Of a stretch of 64,000 bases of DNA, positions 15,898-24,549 are shown in pieces. A program made the position numbers and the translations under genes. The DNA is taken from the NCBI GenBank assembly GCA_963742725.1, contig CAVUMX010000001.1, positions 434,001 through 498,000 of the forward strand. The letters run 5' to 3'. The DNA is from CAVVAL01 sp963742725. GTDB taxonomy: Bacteria; Actinomycetota; Actinomycetes; Mycobacteriales; Cryptosporangiaceae. Under the pieces are notes generated by a model. That model was not told the DNA's origin, did no database searches, and was given only the letters and a program-made list of their open reading frames with translations. How positions within the stretch are numbered: the stretch's first letter is position 1; each line of letters begins with the position of its first letter.

Positions 15898-18800
15898 TCA
15901 GGCCTCGATCATGCGTTGGCCGGTCGTGATCGCCTCGGTGCGGCGGCGGAACCAGCCCCACCGCGAGCCCGACAGGCCAGCCGAGTACCGGCGCAGCCGC
16001 ACCAGGATCACCGTCAGCGCCACGAGGCAGAAGCCCTGGGCGCCGTACCCGCCGATCGCCTCGGTGACGGGTTCCCCGAGCAGGTCGGCCAGCGCCGTCC
16101 AGCGGGTGACCGCCTCGCAGACACCGGCCGCGACGATCGCCCAGAACACGAGGAAGGCGCGCGGCGGCCTGCGCCACCACACCAGCACGACCGCCAGCGC
16201 GACCGCGAACCCGCCCGGACCGCCGATGAACAGCGCCAGCGCGAGCGCGAGTATCCGGGCACGGTTGATGTCCCAGGCGGCGGCCGGCGCGGGCGCCAGG
16301 TCGTCGCCGGAGCGGCGCCGCCACAGCGCCAGCATGAGCAGCAGCAGGATCCCGGCGATGCCCACGGCCTCCGCGTACAGGTAGATCGTGCCCGGCGTGA
16401 ACGTGATGTGGACCCGGCCGCCGTCGCCGGCGGGGACGATCCACGCCTGCCGCCAGCCGTCGAGACGGGCCGGTTCCAGGTCCTTGCCGTTGAGCGTGGC
16501 GCGCCAGCCGGCGTTCACGTTCTCGTTGACGACGAGGTAGCTCTGGCCGCCGGCCGCGACGCTCACCGTCCGCTGGACGTTGCCCCACTTCTCTACCGTC
16601 ACGGGCCGGTGGCTCTCCTGGCGGCGTCCGGTGGTCGCGCCCTCGCCGTCCCCGGCCCGCTTCGCCGGCGTGCCGAGGACCGCCGACTCGACGGTGAAGC
16701 CGTCCAGCAGCGCCGAGATCGAGTTCTGCCCGGCCCGGAGGAACACGGGGAACTGGCTCTCGCACTGGAAGTACCGCAGCGGACGCAGGTCGCGGATGTC
16801 CCGCAGCAGGCCCTCGGCGCGCGTCTGGACGATGAGCCCGTTGATCCGCAGCTTCGGCCCGCCGCCGCACGGCAGCGAGATCTTCGTGCCCATCTCGGGG
16901 CTCTTGTTGATGCCCGGCACGCCGGGGACGTCGAGGCCGGACATGCCCAGCGGCAGCAGTTCCTCGTCGAACGCGCCGGCCGACCGGTTGAACCGGGGCA
17001 CCACGCCGAGGATGGTGATCTTGAGCGACTTCGTCGTCATGGCCGGGAACGTGACCACGCCCTGCGAGTCGGCGGGCCCCTCGTAGGTGGTGGCGGGGTT
17101 GTCGCCCGAGATCCGGACGGTGGCGGCCGGCGAGGCGGCGACCTGGCCGCGGAACCGCATCCGGATCTTGTCGACCTTGCGGGGAGTCCCCCAGGCGATG
17201 CTCGCCGACGGTTCCCGGTCGCGCGGATCGGCGATCCACGCCGTGCCGTCGTCGCCGTCGCCGAGCGCGAACCCGGACGCCACCGGGTCGGCGAACCGCG
17301 TGCTCGACACCGTGAACTGGGGCGTCGTCATCTGCTTGGCGTAGATGGCGGCGGCTGTCTCGGGCCGGGGCGCGGCGAGACCGGTCAGGGCCGGCCGGTA
17401 GCTGTGCGGCAGGACGAACTGGCGGGTCGTGAGCGTCGCCTCCTCACCGTTGCGCAGCAGCGGCGGCGCGCAGATCCGCTCGAAGTCGGCGACCGTGCAC
17501 GCCGGACGGTCACCGGCACGCCGCGACAGCGCCACCATCGGCGCCGGGGCACCGGGGCGCACCTCGAAACGCGGGAGGCTGAGGACCCGGTCCGGCTGGA
17601 CGCCGGGGATGGTCAGCTCGCGGATGCCGCTGCGGGCGCCACGCGAGTCCTCGCCGTCGACGTCCTTCGCGGTGACGCGCAGCCAGCGGGTGTCGCCGGC
17701 CGGCACCGGGATCTCGGCGGGTTTGCCGTCCGGTGGCACCGGGCTGACGAGGCTGCCGGTCTCGGTGCTCACCTCGACCTCGGTGATGCCCGGCCCGAGC
17801 AGCTCGTCGGACGCGATGCTCAGCGTTACCTTCTGCGGATCGCTGGGGATCAGGAACTCCACCTGGAGCCACTGCCCGCGCACGCCCTCGGCGCCGTCGG
17901 TGAGCCAGAACGTGTCCGGATCGCCGTCCAGCGCGGCGAACGGCAGCGTCGAGGCGTCGCGCAGGTTCGGCGGCCCGGCCATCTCCGCGGCCGACGACGA
18001 CGCGCTGACGTCGCGGATGCCGGCGTAGTTCGCGGTGGTCCACGAGTCGCGCCAGGCCGGTTCGACGAGGTCGTTCGTGGCCCGGTCGAGGCGCGGCCGT
18101 TCCTTGGCCGTCAGGGTCGGCGAGGTGTTCTCGCGGACCAGGCCGAAGTCCATCTCCCGCCACCGCAGGCTGTCCGCCAGGACGGGGACCGCCGTGTCGG
18201 GCACGCCCTCGTCGCCGTCCATCACGAGCGGACGGCCGTCGAGAAGGTCGACGTCGGCGAGGTCCAGGATGCTCTCGGGCGCACCGGTGAGGCGCAGCGC
18301 CTGGTTGGCGTCGAGCGTGTCGACCTGCGGCGCCTCGTCCGTGACCTGGTAGATCTCCACGGCCGGGTACTTGCGGCGCAGGTTGTAGTCCCAGACGCCG
18401 TCGTAGAAGGCGTCCGCGCCCATCTCCGGGCCGAAGCTGGCGACCTTGCGCAGGCCGTCCGTGCCGTCGAGGGTCCGATGGACGAGGATCGGCCACGCGA
18501 CGCCCGACAGCGGCCGGGACAGGTCGTTGCGGACGACCAGGTACTCGACGCCCAGCCGGGACAGCACCTCCGGCAGCCCCGGCGACGCCGCGCCGGCCGC
18601 CAGCCGCTCGTCGATCGCGGCGAGAATGCGCGCGTTGCCCGTCGACCCGGACGGCACCAGCCCGCGCACCGCCCACCGCGCCTCCAGGAGCGGCTGGATG
18701 GGCTCGTCCATCGTGCGGCCCCACACGTACTCGCCGAAGTTCGAACCGGGGACGAGCAGCGTGCTGGAATCGGCGGCGTTGCGGTCGAGCCAGGAGGCGG

Positions 18801-20172
18801 TCTGGCGCCAGTACTGCGGGAGCTTCTCGATGCTGCCTGTATTGGGCAGCCCCGACAGGCCGGCGCTGGCGACCACGAGCAGCATCGCCCCGGCGGTGAC
18901 GACCCGGGCGAGCGCCGGGCGCCAGTCCGAGAACCCCGCGATCGGGCGTTGCGCGGCGCGGCCCCGCCACACGGCGAGCAGGTGCGCGACGCCGAAGGCC
19001 ACGGCGAGACGCAGCCCGACATCGAACTTGTGCAGGTTGCGTAGCGGCGCGAGCGGCCCGTCGAGCGCCGTACGGACGAACTCCGCACCGGGCGCGCCGA
19101 GTTCGGCCGCGAATCCGCTGCACAGGATCGCCACACCCGTCACGGCGAGGTAGCCGAGGAACCGCCGCTCGACGAGGTCGCGGCGGGCGAGACCGGCCAG
19201 GCCGAAGCCGGCGACGACCGCGGTGGTGACGACGAGCAGCGGCACCGTGGCGATCGTCCAACCGGCGCGCCACCAGGTCTCCCCGTCGACCGCCAGGTAG
19301 GCGACCCAGTGACTGGCGCCCCGCAGGACCCGCGAGAGCGACGTCGTCCCGGTCGTGACGGCCGCGCTCTCGGTGAACGGCAGGAAGGGGAAACCGTACT
19401 TGGCCAGCAGCGCCAGCGACGCCACCCACCAGAACGTGCCGAGCACGACCGTGGCGCTCCACCACCGCAGCAGCTGGGTCCGGCGGGGGCCCTTCGCCCT
19501 GGTCAGCAGGTAGATCAGGCACGGCAGGACGCCGCCCGCGACGGCCGCGCCGTTGACGCCGCTCATGCACACGATCGCGAGCCCGCTGAGTGCCGCCGCC
19601 CTACGCGGGTTGCCCCGGTGCGCGCCCCACACGAGCGGCACGAGCGCCCAGGGCGCCAGGCAGTACGGGATGAGCTCGCCGGACACGGTGCCGACGAGGC
19701 TCAGGGCGCGCGGCGAGAGCGCGAACACGACACCGGCCAGCAGGCGCGTGTTCGGGGTGCCGATGTCGAGCTTGGCGCCGAGCCGGACCACGCCGAGGAA
19801 CGCGACGCACAGCAGCGCCGCCATCCACAGCCGCTGGATGACCCACGGCGGCATGTCGAGCGCGGAGCCGCCCAGGAAGAACGGCCCCATCGGGAAGAAG
19901 TAGCCGGTGGCCTGGTTCTGGAGGCTGCCGAACTGCCACTGCGCGTTCCACAGGTCGCCGGCCCGCATGAGGAAGCTCAGCGGATCGATCGCCATGTCGA
20001 GCTTGGTGTCGGCGATGATCCGCCCCGGCTCCTGCGTGATGCACAGGCCGATGATCCCCAGGCACGCCGCGAGCTGGCGGAACCGGTGCACGATCCGGGC
20101 CCGCCGGGCCTCGGGCGATTCGGGGATGGCGAGTTCAGCGGTCGTCCGCCGGGCGACGGCGACTTCAGTCAT
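15898..20172 (-). CDS. aftD: Alpha-(1->3)-arabinofuranosyltransferase, AftD type
   Basis: A 1424-residue GT-C fold membrane enzyme. AftD adds arabinofuranose branches, from decaprenyl-phosphoryl arabinose, to arabinogalactan and lipoarabinomannan in mycobacteria. The first periplasmic loop carries DTKLDMAIDPLSFL (about 55-68), the acidic motif expected for metal or donor binding, followed by about ten helices up to residue 450. The long external C-terminal part (about 450-1270) holds discoidin-like carbohydrate-binding modules (for example PDTFWLTDGAEGVRGQWLQVEF and DDGTAWIADPRDREPSASIAW). Helices resume after about 1270. Length matches mycobacterial AftD (about 1400). It is the last gene of a likely operon with GT4, GT2, DUF2613 and a membrane protein, 15 bp after the GT4 stop. 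Exact acceptor here unknown. Confidence 0.88.
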   Translation of the reverse strand: MTEVAVARRTTAELAIPESPEARRARIVHRFRQLAACLGIIGLCITQEPGRIIADTKLDMAIDPLSFLMRAGDLWNAQWQFGSLQNQATGYFFPMGPFFLGGSALDMPPWVIQRLWMAALLCVAFLGVVRLGAKLDIGTPNTRLLAGVVFALSPRALSLVGTVSGELIPYCLAPWALVPLVWGAHRGNPRRAAALSGLAIVCMSGVNGAAVAGGVLPCLIYLLTRAKGPRRTQLLRWWSATVVLGTFWWVASLALLAKYGFPFLPFTESAAVTTGTTSLSRVLRGASHWVAYLAVDGETWWRAGWTIATVPLLVVTTAVVAGFGLAGLARRDLVERRFLGYLAVTGVAILCSGFAAELGAPGAEFVRTALDGPLAPLRNLHKFDVGLRLAVAFGVAHLLAVWRGRAAQRPIAGFSDWRPALARVVTAGAMLLVVASAGLSGLPNTGSIEKLPQYWRQTASWLDRNAADSSTLLVPGSNFGEYVWGRTMDEPIQPLLEARWAVRGLVPSGSTGNARILAAIDERLAAGAASPGLPEVLSRLGVEYLVVRNDLSRPLSGVAWPILVHRTLDGTDGLRKVASFGPEMGADAFYDGVWDYNLRRKYPAVEIYQVTDEAPQVDTLDANQALRLTGAPESILDLADVDLLDGRPLVMDGDEGVPDTAVPVLADSLRWREMDFGLVRENTSPTLTAKERPRLDRATNDLVEPAWRDSWTTANYAGIRDVSASSSAAEMAGPPNLRDASTLPFAALDGDPDTFWLTDGAEGVRGQWLQVEFLIPSDPQKVTLSIASDELLGPGITEVEVSTETGSLVSPVPPDGKPAEIPVPAGDTRWLRVTAKDVDGEDSRGARSGIRELTIPGVQPDRVLSLPRFEVRPGAPAPMVALSRRAGDRPACTVADFERICAPPLLRNGEEATLTTRQFVLPHSYRPALTGLAAPRPETAAAIYAKQMTTPQFTVSSTRFADPVASGFALGDGDDGTAWIADPRDREPSASIAWGTPRKVDKIRMRFRGQVAASPAATVRISGDNPATTYEGPADSQGVVTFPAMTTKSLKITILGVVPRFNRSAGAFDEELLPLGMSGLDVPGVPGINKSPEMGTKISLPCGGGPKLRINGLIVQTRAEGLLRDIRDLRPLRYFQCESQFPVFLRAGQNSISALLDGFTVESAVLGTPAKRAGDGEGATTGRRQESHRPVTVEKWGNVQRTVSVAAGGQSYLVVNENVNAGWRATLNGKDLEPARLDGWRQAWIVPAGDGGRVHITFTPGTIYLYAEAVGIAGILLLLMLALWRRRSGDDLAPAPAAAWDINRARILALALALFIGGPGGFAVALAVVLVWWRRPPRAFLVFWAIVAAGVCEAVTRWTALADLLGEPVTEAIGGYGAQGFCLVALTVILVRLRRYSAGLSGSRWGWFRRRTEAITTGQRMIEA

Positions 20173-20187
20173 GCAGTTCCGTCCGGT

Positions 20188-21618
20188 TCATGCGTATCCG
20201 CCGAGCAGCTCGGCCGGGCCGGCGGCTCGGATCGTGACCGAATCGGCGTCGATCCCGGCGTCCTCCAGCGCCGTCCGCAGTTCGGTGACTGACGCCGCGG
20301 GCGCGAGGACGCGCAGTTGGGCACCCACAGACGTTATCCAACACCTCGACGGCAGCATCTTGCGAACACGCTCGACCGCGGACCAGTCGCAGATGTCGGC
20401 GACGGCGACGAGCGACTCCTCGCCCCATGCCGTCGGACCGGGTTCCAGCAGGTCGGTGAGGATGGCGGCCAGCCGGTCGCCGGAGCTGTGCCAGCTGAAC
20501 TTCGAGGCCCAGCGACGGCACGACCACGCGGTCGACGCCGACCGGGACGGATCGCTCAGCACGCGCAGCGCCTCGTCGACGGACGCCGAGAAGTCGCCGC
20601 CGGCCGGCACCAGCCATCCGGTCTCGCCGTTGCGGACGGCGTCACGTAACCCGTCGACGTCGTAGGCCAGCGTCGGCAGTCCGGCCCGCGCGGCCTCCAG
20701 GACGACCAGCCCCCAGCCCTCGCCGAGGGACGCGGACAGGTGTAACCACGCGCGGCGTACCAGCGCGTCGCGCTCGGCGGTCGGGAGGAAGCCGTGCAGC
20801 ACGACATCGTCCTGCATGCCGCGTTCGGCGACGGCGTCGCGCAGGGCGGGCAGCCCCGGGCCGTCGCCCACGACGTGCAGGCTCAGGCCCGGCCACGTGT
20901 CGCGGAGGTCGTCGACGACGTCCAGCAGCCGCTCGACCCGCTTGTGGATGGCGATCCGGCCGACGCACAGCAGCACCGGCGCGGACGCACGCTCGCGCGC
21001 GGCGTGTTCCTCGGCCGTCAGCGGCGTGGTCATGCCGTTGGGCACCACCACGACCGGGCCGCGCCAGCTAAGGCGCTCCCGCATCGCCGTCACCGTGGAC
21101 GGGGAGACCGCCACCGTGACCGCCTTGCGGTACGACCAGCACGACGCCGGCCCCTCCAGCCACTTGCCGAAGCGTGCGACCATCGGTCCGAAGAACAGAT
21201 CGAACTGCTTGTCATGGACGTGATGGACGACGCACACGACAGGAGTGCGGCGCGGAAGCACCCACGGGCTGAAGAACGGGATGCCGTTCTGGCAGTCGAT
21301 CACCGCGTCGAAGTCGCGGCGGTGCCGGAACAGCCACCACAGCATCCACAGGTACACGGTGAGGCGACCGCCGCCCCGGGCGATCGGGATGCCGTCGCGG
21401 ATCTCCGCCCCGACGTGGCCTTCCGGCCGCGCCGTCGCGAACGTGACGAGCGCTCCTAACCCGACGAGGTGGCGGCACATCCGCCACGCGTAGGCCTCGG
21501 CACCACCGGCCTCCGGGTGCCACGGGTCTTTCCAGTTGAGTACCGCGATGCGCCGGCCGGCGAGCGCGTTCTGCCGCCCCTCTACGGCAGCGCGGACAAC
21601 CGCCTCACGCACCGTCAC
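20188..21618 (-). CDS. GT4-family glycosyltransferase
   Basis: A GT-B fold retaining glycosyltransferase of about 476 residues. The N-terminal domain opens RRIAVLNWKDPWHPEAGGAEAYAWRMCRHL with the AGGAE nucleotide-sugar enzyme motif; VVPNGM begins the C-terminal domain; VLLCVGRIAIHKRVERLLD and SLGEGWGLVVLEAARAGLP (EX7E region) are GT4 hallmarks. About 100 extra C-terminal residues have no clear match. The gene overlaps the 3' end of the GT2 gene, with GTG at 21618 or 21612 as start, so translation is coupled. The likely role is adding a hexose, such as mannose or glucose, to a lipid-linked glycan precursor in the cytoplasm; the sugar cannot be read from sequence. Confidence 0.87.
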   Translation of the reverse strand: MTVREAVVRAAVEGRQNALAGRRIAVLNWKDPWHPEAGGAEAYAWRMCRHLVGLGALVTFATARPEGHVGAEIRDGIPIARGGGRLTVYLWMLWWLFRHRRDFDAVIDCQNGIPFFSPWVLPRRTPVVCVVHHVHDKQFDLFFGPMVARFGKWLEGPASCWSYRKAVTVAVSPSTVTAMRERLSWRGPVVVVPNGMTTPLTAEEHAARERASAPVLLCVGRIAIHKRVERLLDVVDDLRDTWPGLSLHVVGDGPGLPALRDAVAERGMQDDVVLHGFLPTAERDALVRRAWLHLSASLGEGWGLVVLEAARAGLPTLAYDVDGLRDAVRNGETGWLVPAGGDFSASVDEALRVLSDPSRSASTAWSCRRWASKFSWHSSGDRLAAILTDLLEPGPTAWGEESLVAVADICDWSAVERVRKMLPSRCWITSVGAQLRVLAPAASVTELRTALEDAGIDADSVTIRAAGPAELLGGYA

Positions 21619-22486
21619 CTGTTCCGACGGCGCTGACCGGATCACGGTCGGCGCCGCGCGTTTCCTGGTGCGTGATGTCGTCCGCGTTGCTGGGCGGCGG
21701 CGACAGGGAGCTGGTGCGTGCCTCCCGCCGGGCCTGCCGGCGGTGGCGCCGCTCCTCGGCACGTAGTCGCCGGCCGACGGCGGCTACGTCGAGGAAGCTG
21801 CGGAGGCCGTCCCGGAGCGGCGAGAACGTCGAACCGGGAACGTCGATCCAGGTCACGGGGATCTCGACGATCCGGTGGCCGGACCGCTCCACGCGCGCCA
21901 GGACCTCCACGTCGAACGCGAACCCGCCGCACTCGACCTGCGGGAAGATCCGGCGCGCGAGGTCGCCCGCGAAGAACTTGTAGCCGCACTGGCTGTCGGT
22001 GACCGAGTGGACGACCCGCTGGGTCGACCACCGGAACAGCGCCGCGCCCCAGTGGCGCGCGAGGCTGTGCCGGGCCTGGACGACCGAGTCCTTGTGCGCC
22101 CGGGAGCCGCTGACCGCGCCGTGCCCGCTCCGCAGCAACCGCAGGACCTCGGGTAGCCCGTCGAGGGCCGTGGCGAGGTCCGCGTCGCAGAAGCCGACGT
22201 AGGTCGCGGTCGAGTTGGCGACGCCCGCCTTGACGGCGTTGCCCTTGCCGGGCGTCTCGCAGAGCACGAGCCGCACCGGCACCGGGCCGGACGGCTCCGC
22301 GAGCACCAAGGCGGCGGTGCCGTCGGTGCTCGCGTTGTCGACGACCGTGATCACGCAGGGGACGCCGAGCTCACCGAGAGCGGCGCGGAGCGCCGCCAAC
22401 GTCTTCGGTAGCCGGGACTCCTCGTTGCGCGCGGGAACGACGATGTCGAGGACTGGAGGTGCTCCAGCGGGCCTGGCGCCGCTCAT
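21605..22486 (-). CDS. GT2-family glycosyltransferase (dolichyl-phosphate glucosyltransferase-like)
   Basis: A 293-residue GT-A enzyme: LDIVVPARNEESRLPKTL at 13-30, VVDNASTDGT at 48-57, GKGNAVKAG and the metal-binding DADLAT at 101-106. The SQCGYKFFAGDLARRIFP and GFAFDVEVLARVERSGHRIVEIPVTW segments match eukaryotic Alg5-like and bacterial polyprenyl-phosphate sugar synthases, so it probably makes a polyprenyl-phosphate-linked sugar used outside the membrane by GT-C enzymes such as the neighbouring AftD. No membrane helices are seen. The stop overlaps the GT4 start; the DUF2613 stop is 13 bp upstream. Confidence 0.87.
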   Translation of the reverse strand: MSGARPAGAPPVLDIVVPARNEESRLPKTLAALRAALGELGVPCVITVVDNASTDGTAALVLAEPSGPVPVRLVLCETPGKGNAVKAGVANSTATYVGFCDADLATALDGLPEVLRLLRSGHGAVSGSRAHKDSVVQARHSLARHWGAALFRWSTQRVVHSVTDSQCGYKFFAGDLARRIFPQVECGGFAFDVEVLARVERSGHRIVEIPVTWIDVPGSTFSPLRDGLRSFLDVAAVGRRLRAEERRHRRQARREARTSSLSPPPSNADDITHQETRGADRDPVSAVGTGDGA

Positions 22487-22499
22487 CTGACCGGCCAGG

Positions 22500-22646
22500 T
22501 CACTTGGGGCCGTACTCGAAAACTGGCTTCTCGACTGGGTCTGGCGTGTTGTTCGCCAGCAGGCTAGTGCCCCCTACGACCGTAAGGCCGGCGAGTGCCG
22601 CACCTACGACCGCAGCAACGAGAGCCGAGAGCAGACCGCTTGTCAT
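22500..22646 (-). CDS. 48-residue DUF2613-like small membrane/secreted protein
   Basis: A short gene: MTSGLLSALVAAVVGAALAG opens a single hydrophobic helix (about 4-26), then a short polar tail with NNTPDPVEKPVFEYGPK. Size and layout resemble DUF2613 proteins; from memory, such a 'small secreted protein' (Rv0236A) adjoins aftD in mycobacteria, and here it again lies in the aftD operon. AGGAGG sits 6 bp before ATG 22646. The ATG overlaps the stop of the upstream membrane protein (ATGA), so it is translated by coupling. Function unknown; a small subunit or assembly factor for the membrane enzymes of the cluster is possible. Confidence 0.75.
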   Translation of the reverse strand: MTSGLLSALVAAVVGAALAGLTVVGGTSLLANNTPDPVEKPVFEYGPK

Positions 22647-24460
22647 GTTGAGTCCTCCTGACGCGAATTACCGGACAGTAGCATCCGGATTCGCGTTCTG
22701 GTGAGAGGGATCACAAGAAGAGTTAACACTGTTGACACTGTGGTGATGTGACCAATCCAACAGGTAGCGGTAACCGCCGGGTCGGCACGGTTCGCCACCG
22801 TACCCGGCAGGCGCCATAGGCCGAGGTCACGACCGTCGTGTAGCTGTTGCGCACCGGCGATCCGCCCTTCCACCTCGGCGCCAGGCTGGTCCCGCTCCAC
22901 CAGAACATATCGGACACCTTCGGCCCGCAGGGCGGCGAGGTCCAGCGGACCCGGCTGCGCCAGGACGGCGGCGACACGGCGCGACCGGGCGTTCTCGCCG
23001 CTGATCCGCGTGTCGCCGACCCAGACGTCGTCCCCCGCGACCACCGGACGGTCGAGTACGCGGGTCGCCGGGTCCAGCAGCGTCGTCCGGTCGTTCCACG
23101 CGAAGCCACGGAAGGTGGCGAACGGCAGGGCCAGCACCGCCTCGTCGCCGGCGCCGACCGCGCGCCTGACCTGCGTCCATTCGTCCGGGTACCGCACCGT
23201 CCTCAGCTCGCCGCCGAGCCCCCACACCAGCGCCGGCATGATCGCCACCGGGGCCAGCGCCGCCAGCACCGCGAGCGCCCGCTGGTACCGCAGCCCGCTG
23301 AGCCACTCGACCAGGAAGCCCAGTCCGACGGCCTGGAGCAGTGCGAGCGGCCCGAGCAGCCGGGTGGCGTCGCGGACCACGGTCGCGCCGGGGACGGCGC
23401 TGACGGCGTCCGACACCGCCTCGACGGACGTCAGGATCGCGACCACCGCACCCACGGCCGCCGCGACGGCCAGCCCCCGCCACGCCGCGACCGGCCAGGT
23501 CCGCCGCGCCCGGACATACCCGGCGAACGCCACCGCCGTCAGCAACAGTGCCGCCACGCCCACCGCCCACGTGTCCCGGCCGGGCGGCACGGCGTTGCGG
23601 GTCCAGATCCCACCCAGGCTGAGCACGCTCGCCGCGACGCCCAGCGGAGTGTCGGCGCGGGACGAGAACGCGCCGATGCCGTCCGCGTCCGCGCTCAGTC
23701 CCCCGCCCCGGACCAGCACCGGGACCAGCCACGCGGCGCACAGCCCCACCAGCGCGAGGGTGCTCCACGCCAGAGCCCGCCAGCGCCGTGCGAGGGCCAG
23801 CGCCGGCGCGCACAGCAACGCACCGGCCACGGCCAGCGCCGGACCGCCCAGGGCCAGCGGCAACGCCCCCAGGACGGCCGTCGACGGCCGCAGCGCTCTT
23901 TCCGGTCGGGCCGAGCCGCCCTCCAGCACCGGGCCCTCCGGCGGCGCGGTGCCGTCCGGCCGCGCGGTGGCGTCCGATCGCGCCGGGCCATCCTGCGGCG
24001 CGGTGCCGTCCGGCCGCGCGGTGGCGCGGATGACCGCCGCGAAGATCCACGGCAGGCCCGCATAGGCCGCGATGATCGCCCACTGGCCGAGGTGGAGCCG
24101 CCCGTAGATCCACGGGTTCCACACGTAGAAGACGCCGGCGGCGACCCGGGCGAGCGGGTGCTGGACGGGCGCCAGCCGGGCGGCGCCGATGCAGGCGATC
24201 GCCAGTACCGCCGCGAGCAGCAGCTTCTGGGCGATGTCCGCCGGCAGGACGGATCCCAGCGCGACCGCCAGCAGCTCGCTCGGCACCGCGCGCGGCAGTC
24301 CGCCGTCGGCGCCGATCACGAAGTCGTTCACGGCGGGGTCCGGGACGAAGACAAGGTCGTACCGGAGCACGAAGCCGCGCGGCAGCACAGGCCCGAGCAC
24401 CGCGAGGACGACGGCCACCGCGGCGGCCGACTCAGGTAGCCAACGGCGCGCGGTCGTCAC
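22643..24460 (-). CDS. Large polytopic membrane protein of the aftD operon
   Basis: About 605 residues, with hydrophobic helices across residues 10-470 and a C-terminal outside domain followed by a last helix (ITTVSTVLTLLVIPLTRTRI). VLRYDLVFVPDPAVNDFVIGADGGLPRAVP near the N-terminus and GVFYVWNPWIYGRLHLGQW resemble the first loops of GT-C-like or AftD-neighbour proteins; from memory Rv0226c is a comparable membrane protein beside DUF3068 in mycobacteria. A glycosyltransferase-like role is plausible but no catalytic motif is certain. Residues about 160-205 contain imperfect repeats (ATARPDGTAP type) in a loop. Start GTG 24460 is chosen by the onset of hydrophobic sequence. It heads the likely operon membrane protein-DUF2613-GT2-GT4-aftD. 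Confidence 0.72.
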   Translation of the reverse strand: MTTARRWLPESAAAVAVVLAVLGPVLPRGFVLRYDLVFVPDPAVNDFVIGADGGLPRAVPSELLAVALGSVLPADIAQKLLLAAVLAIACIGAARLAPVQHPLARVAAGVFYVWNPWIYGRLHLGQWAIIAAYAGLPWIFAAVIRATARPDGTAPQDGPARSDATARPDGTAPPEGPVLEGGSARPERALRPSTAVLGALPLALGGPALAVAGALLCAPALALARRWRALAWSTLALVGLCAAWLVPVLVRGGGLSADADGIGAFSSRADTPLGVAASVLSLGGIWTRNAVPPGRDTWAVGVAALLLTAVAFAGYVRARRTWPVAAWRGLAVAAAVGAVVAILTSVEAVSDAVSAVPGATVVRDATRLLGPLALLQAVGLGFLVEWLSGLRYQRALAVLAALAPVAIMPALVWGLGGELRTVRYPDEWTQVRRAVGAGDEAVLALPFATFRGFAWNDRTTLLDPATRVLDRPVVAGDDVWVGDTRISGENARSRRVAAVLAQPGPLDLAALRAEGVRYVLVERDQPGAEVEGRIAGAQQLHDGRDLGLWRLPGTVANRADPAVTATCWIGHITTVSTVLTLLVIPLTRTRIRMLLSGNSRQEDST

Positions 24461-24549
24461 GCCCGGTAACACTACGTGGCGGCCCCGGTTGCGGGCGCGA
24501 CAGAGGCTGTACCGTCGAACCGCTCTGTAGCCACTACACGAGGTGACCG

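Noticed and set aside
15916..19044. A 1042-codon forward frame antisense to aftD
   Set aside because: Arg/Gly/Val-rich shadow translation of a GC-biased gene; no domains, no ribosome site.
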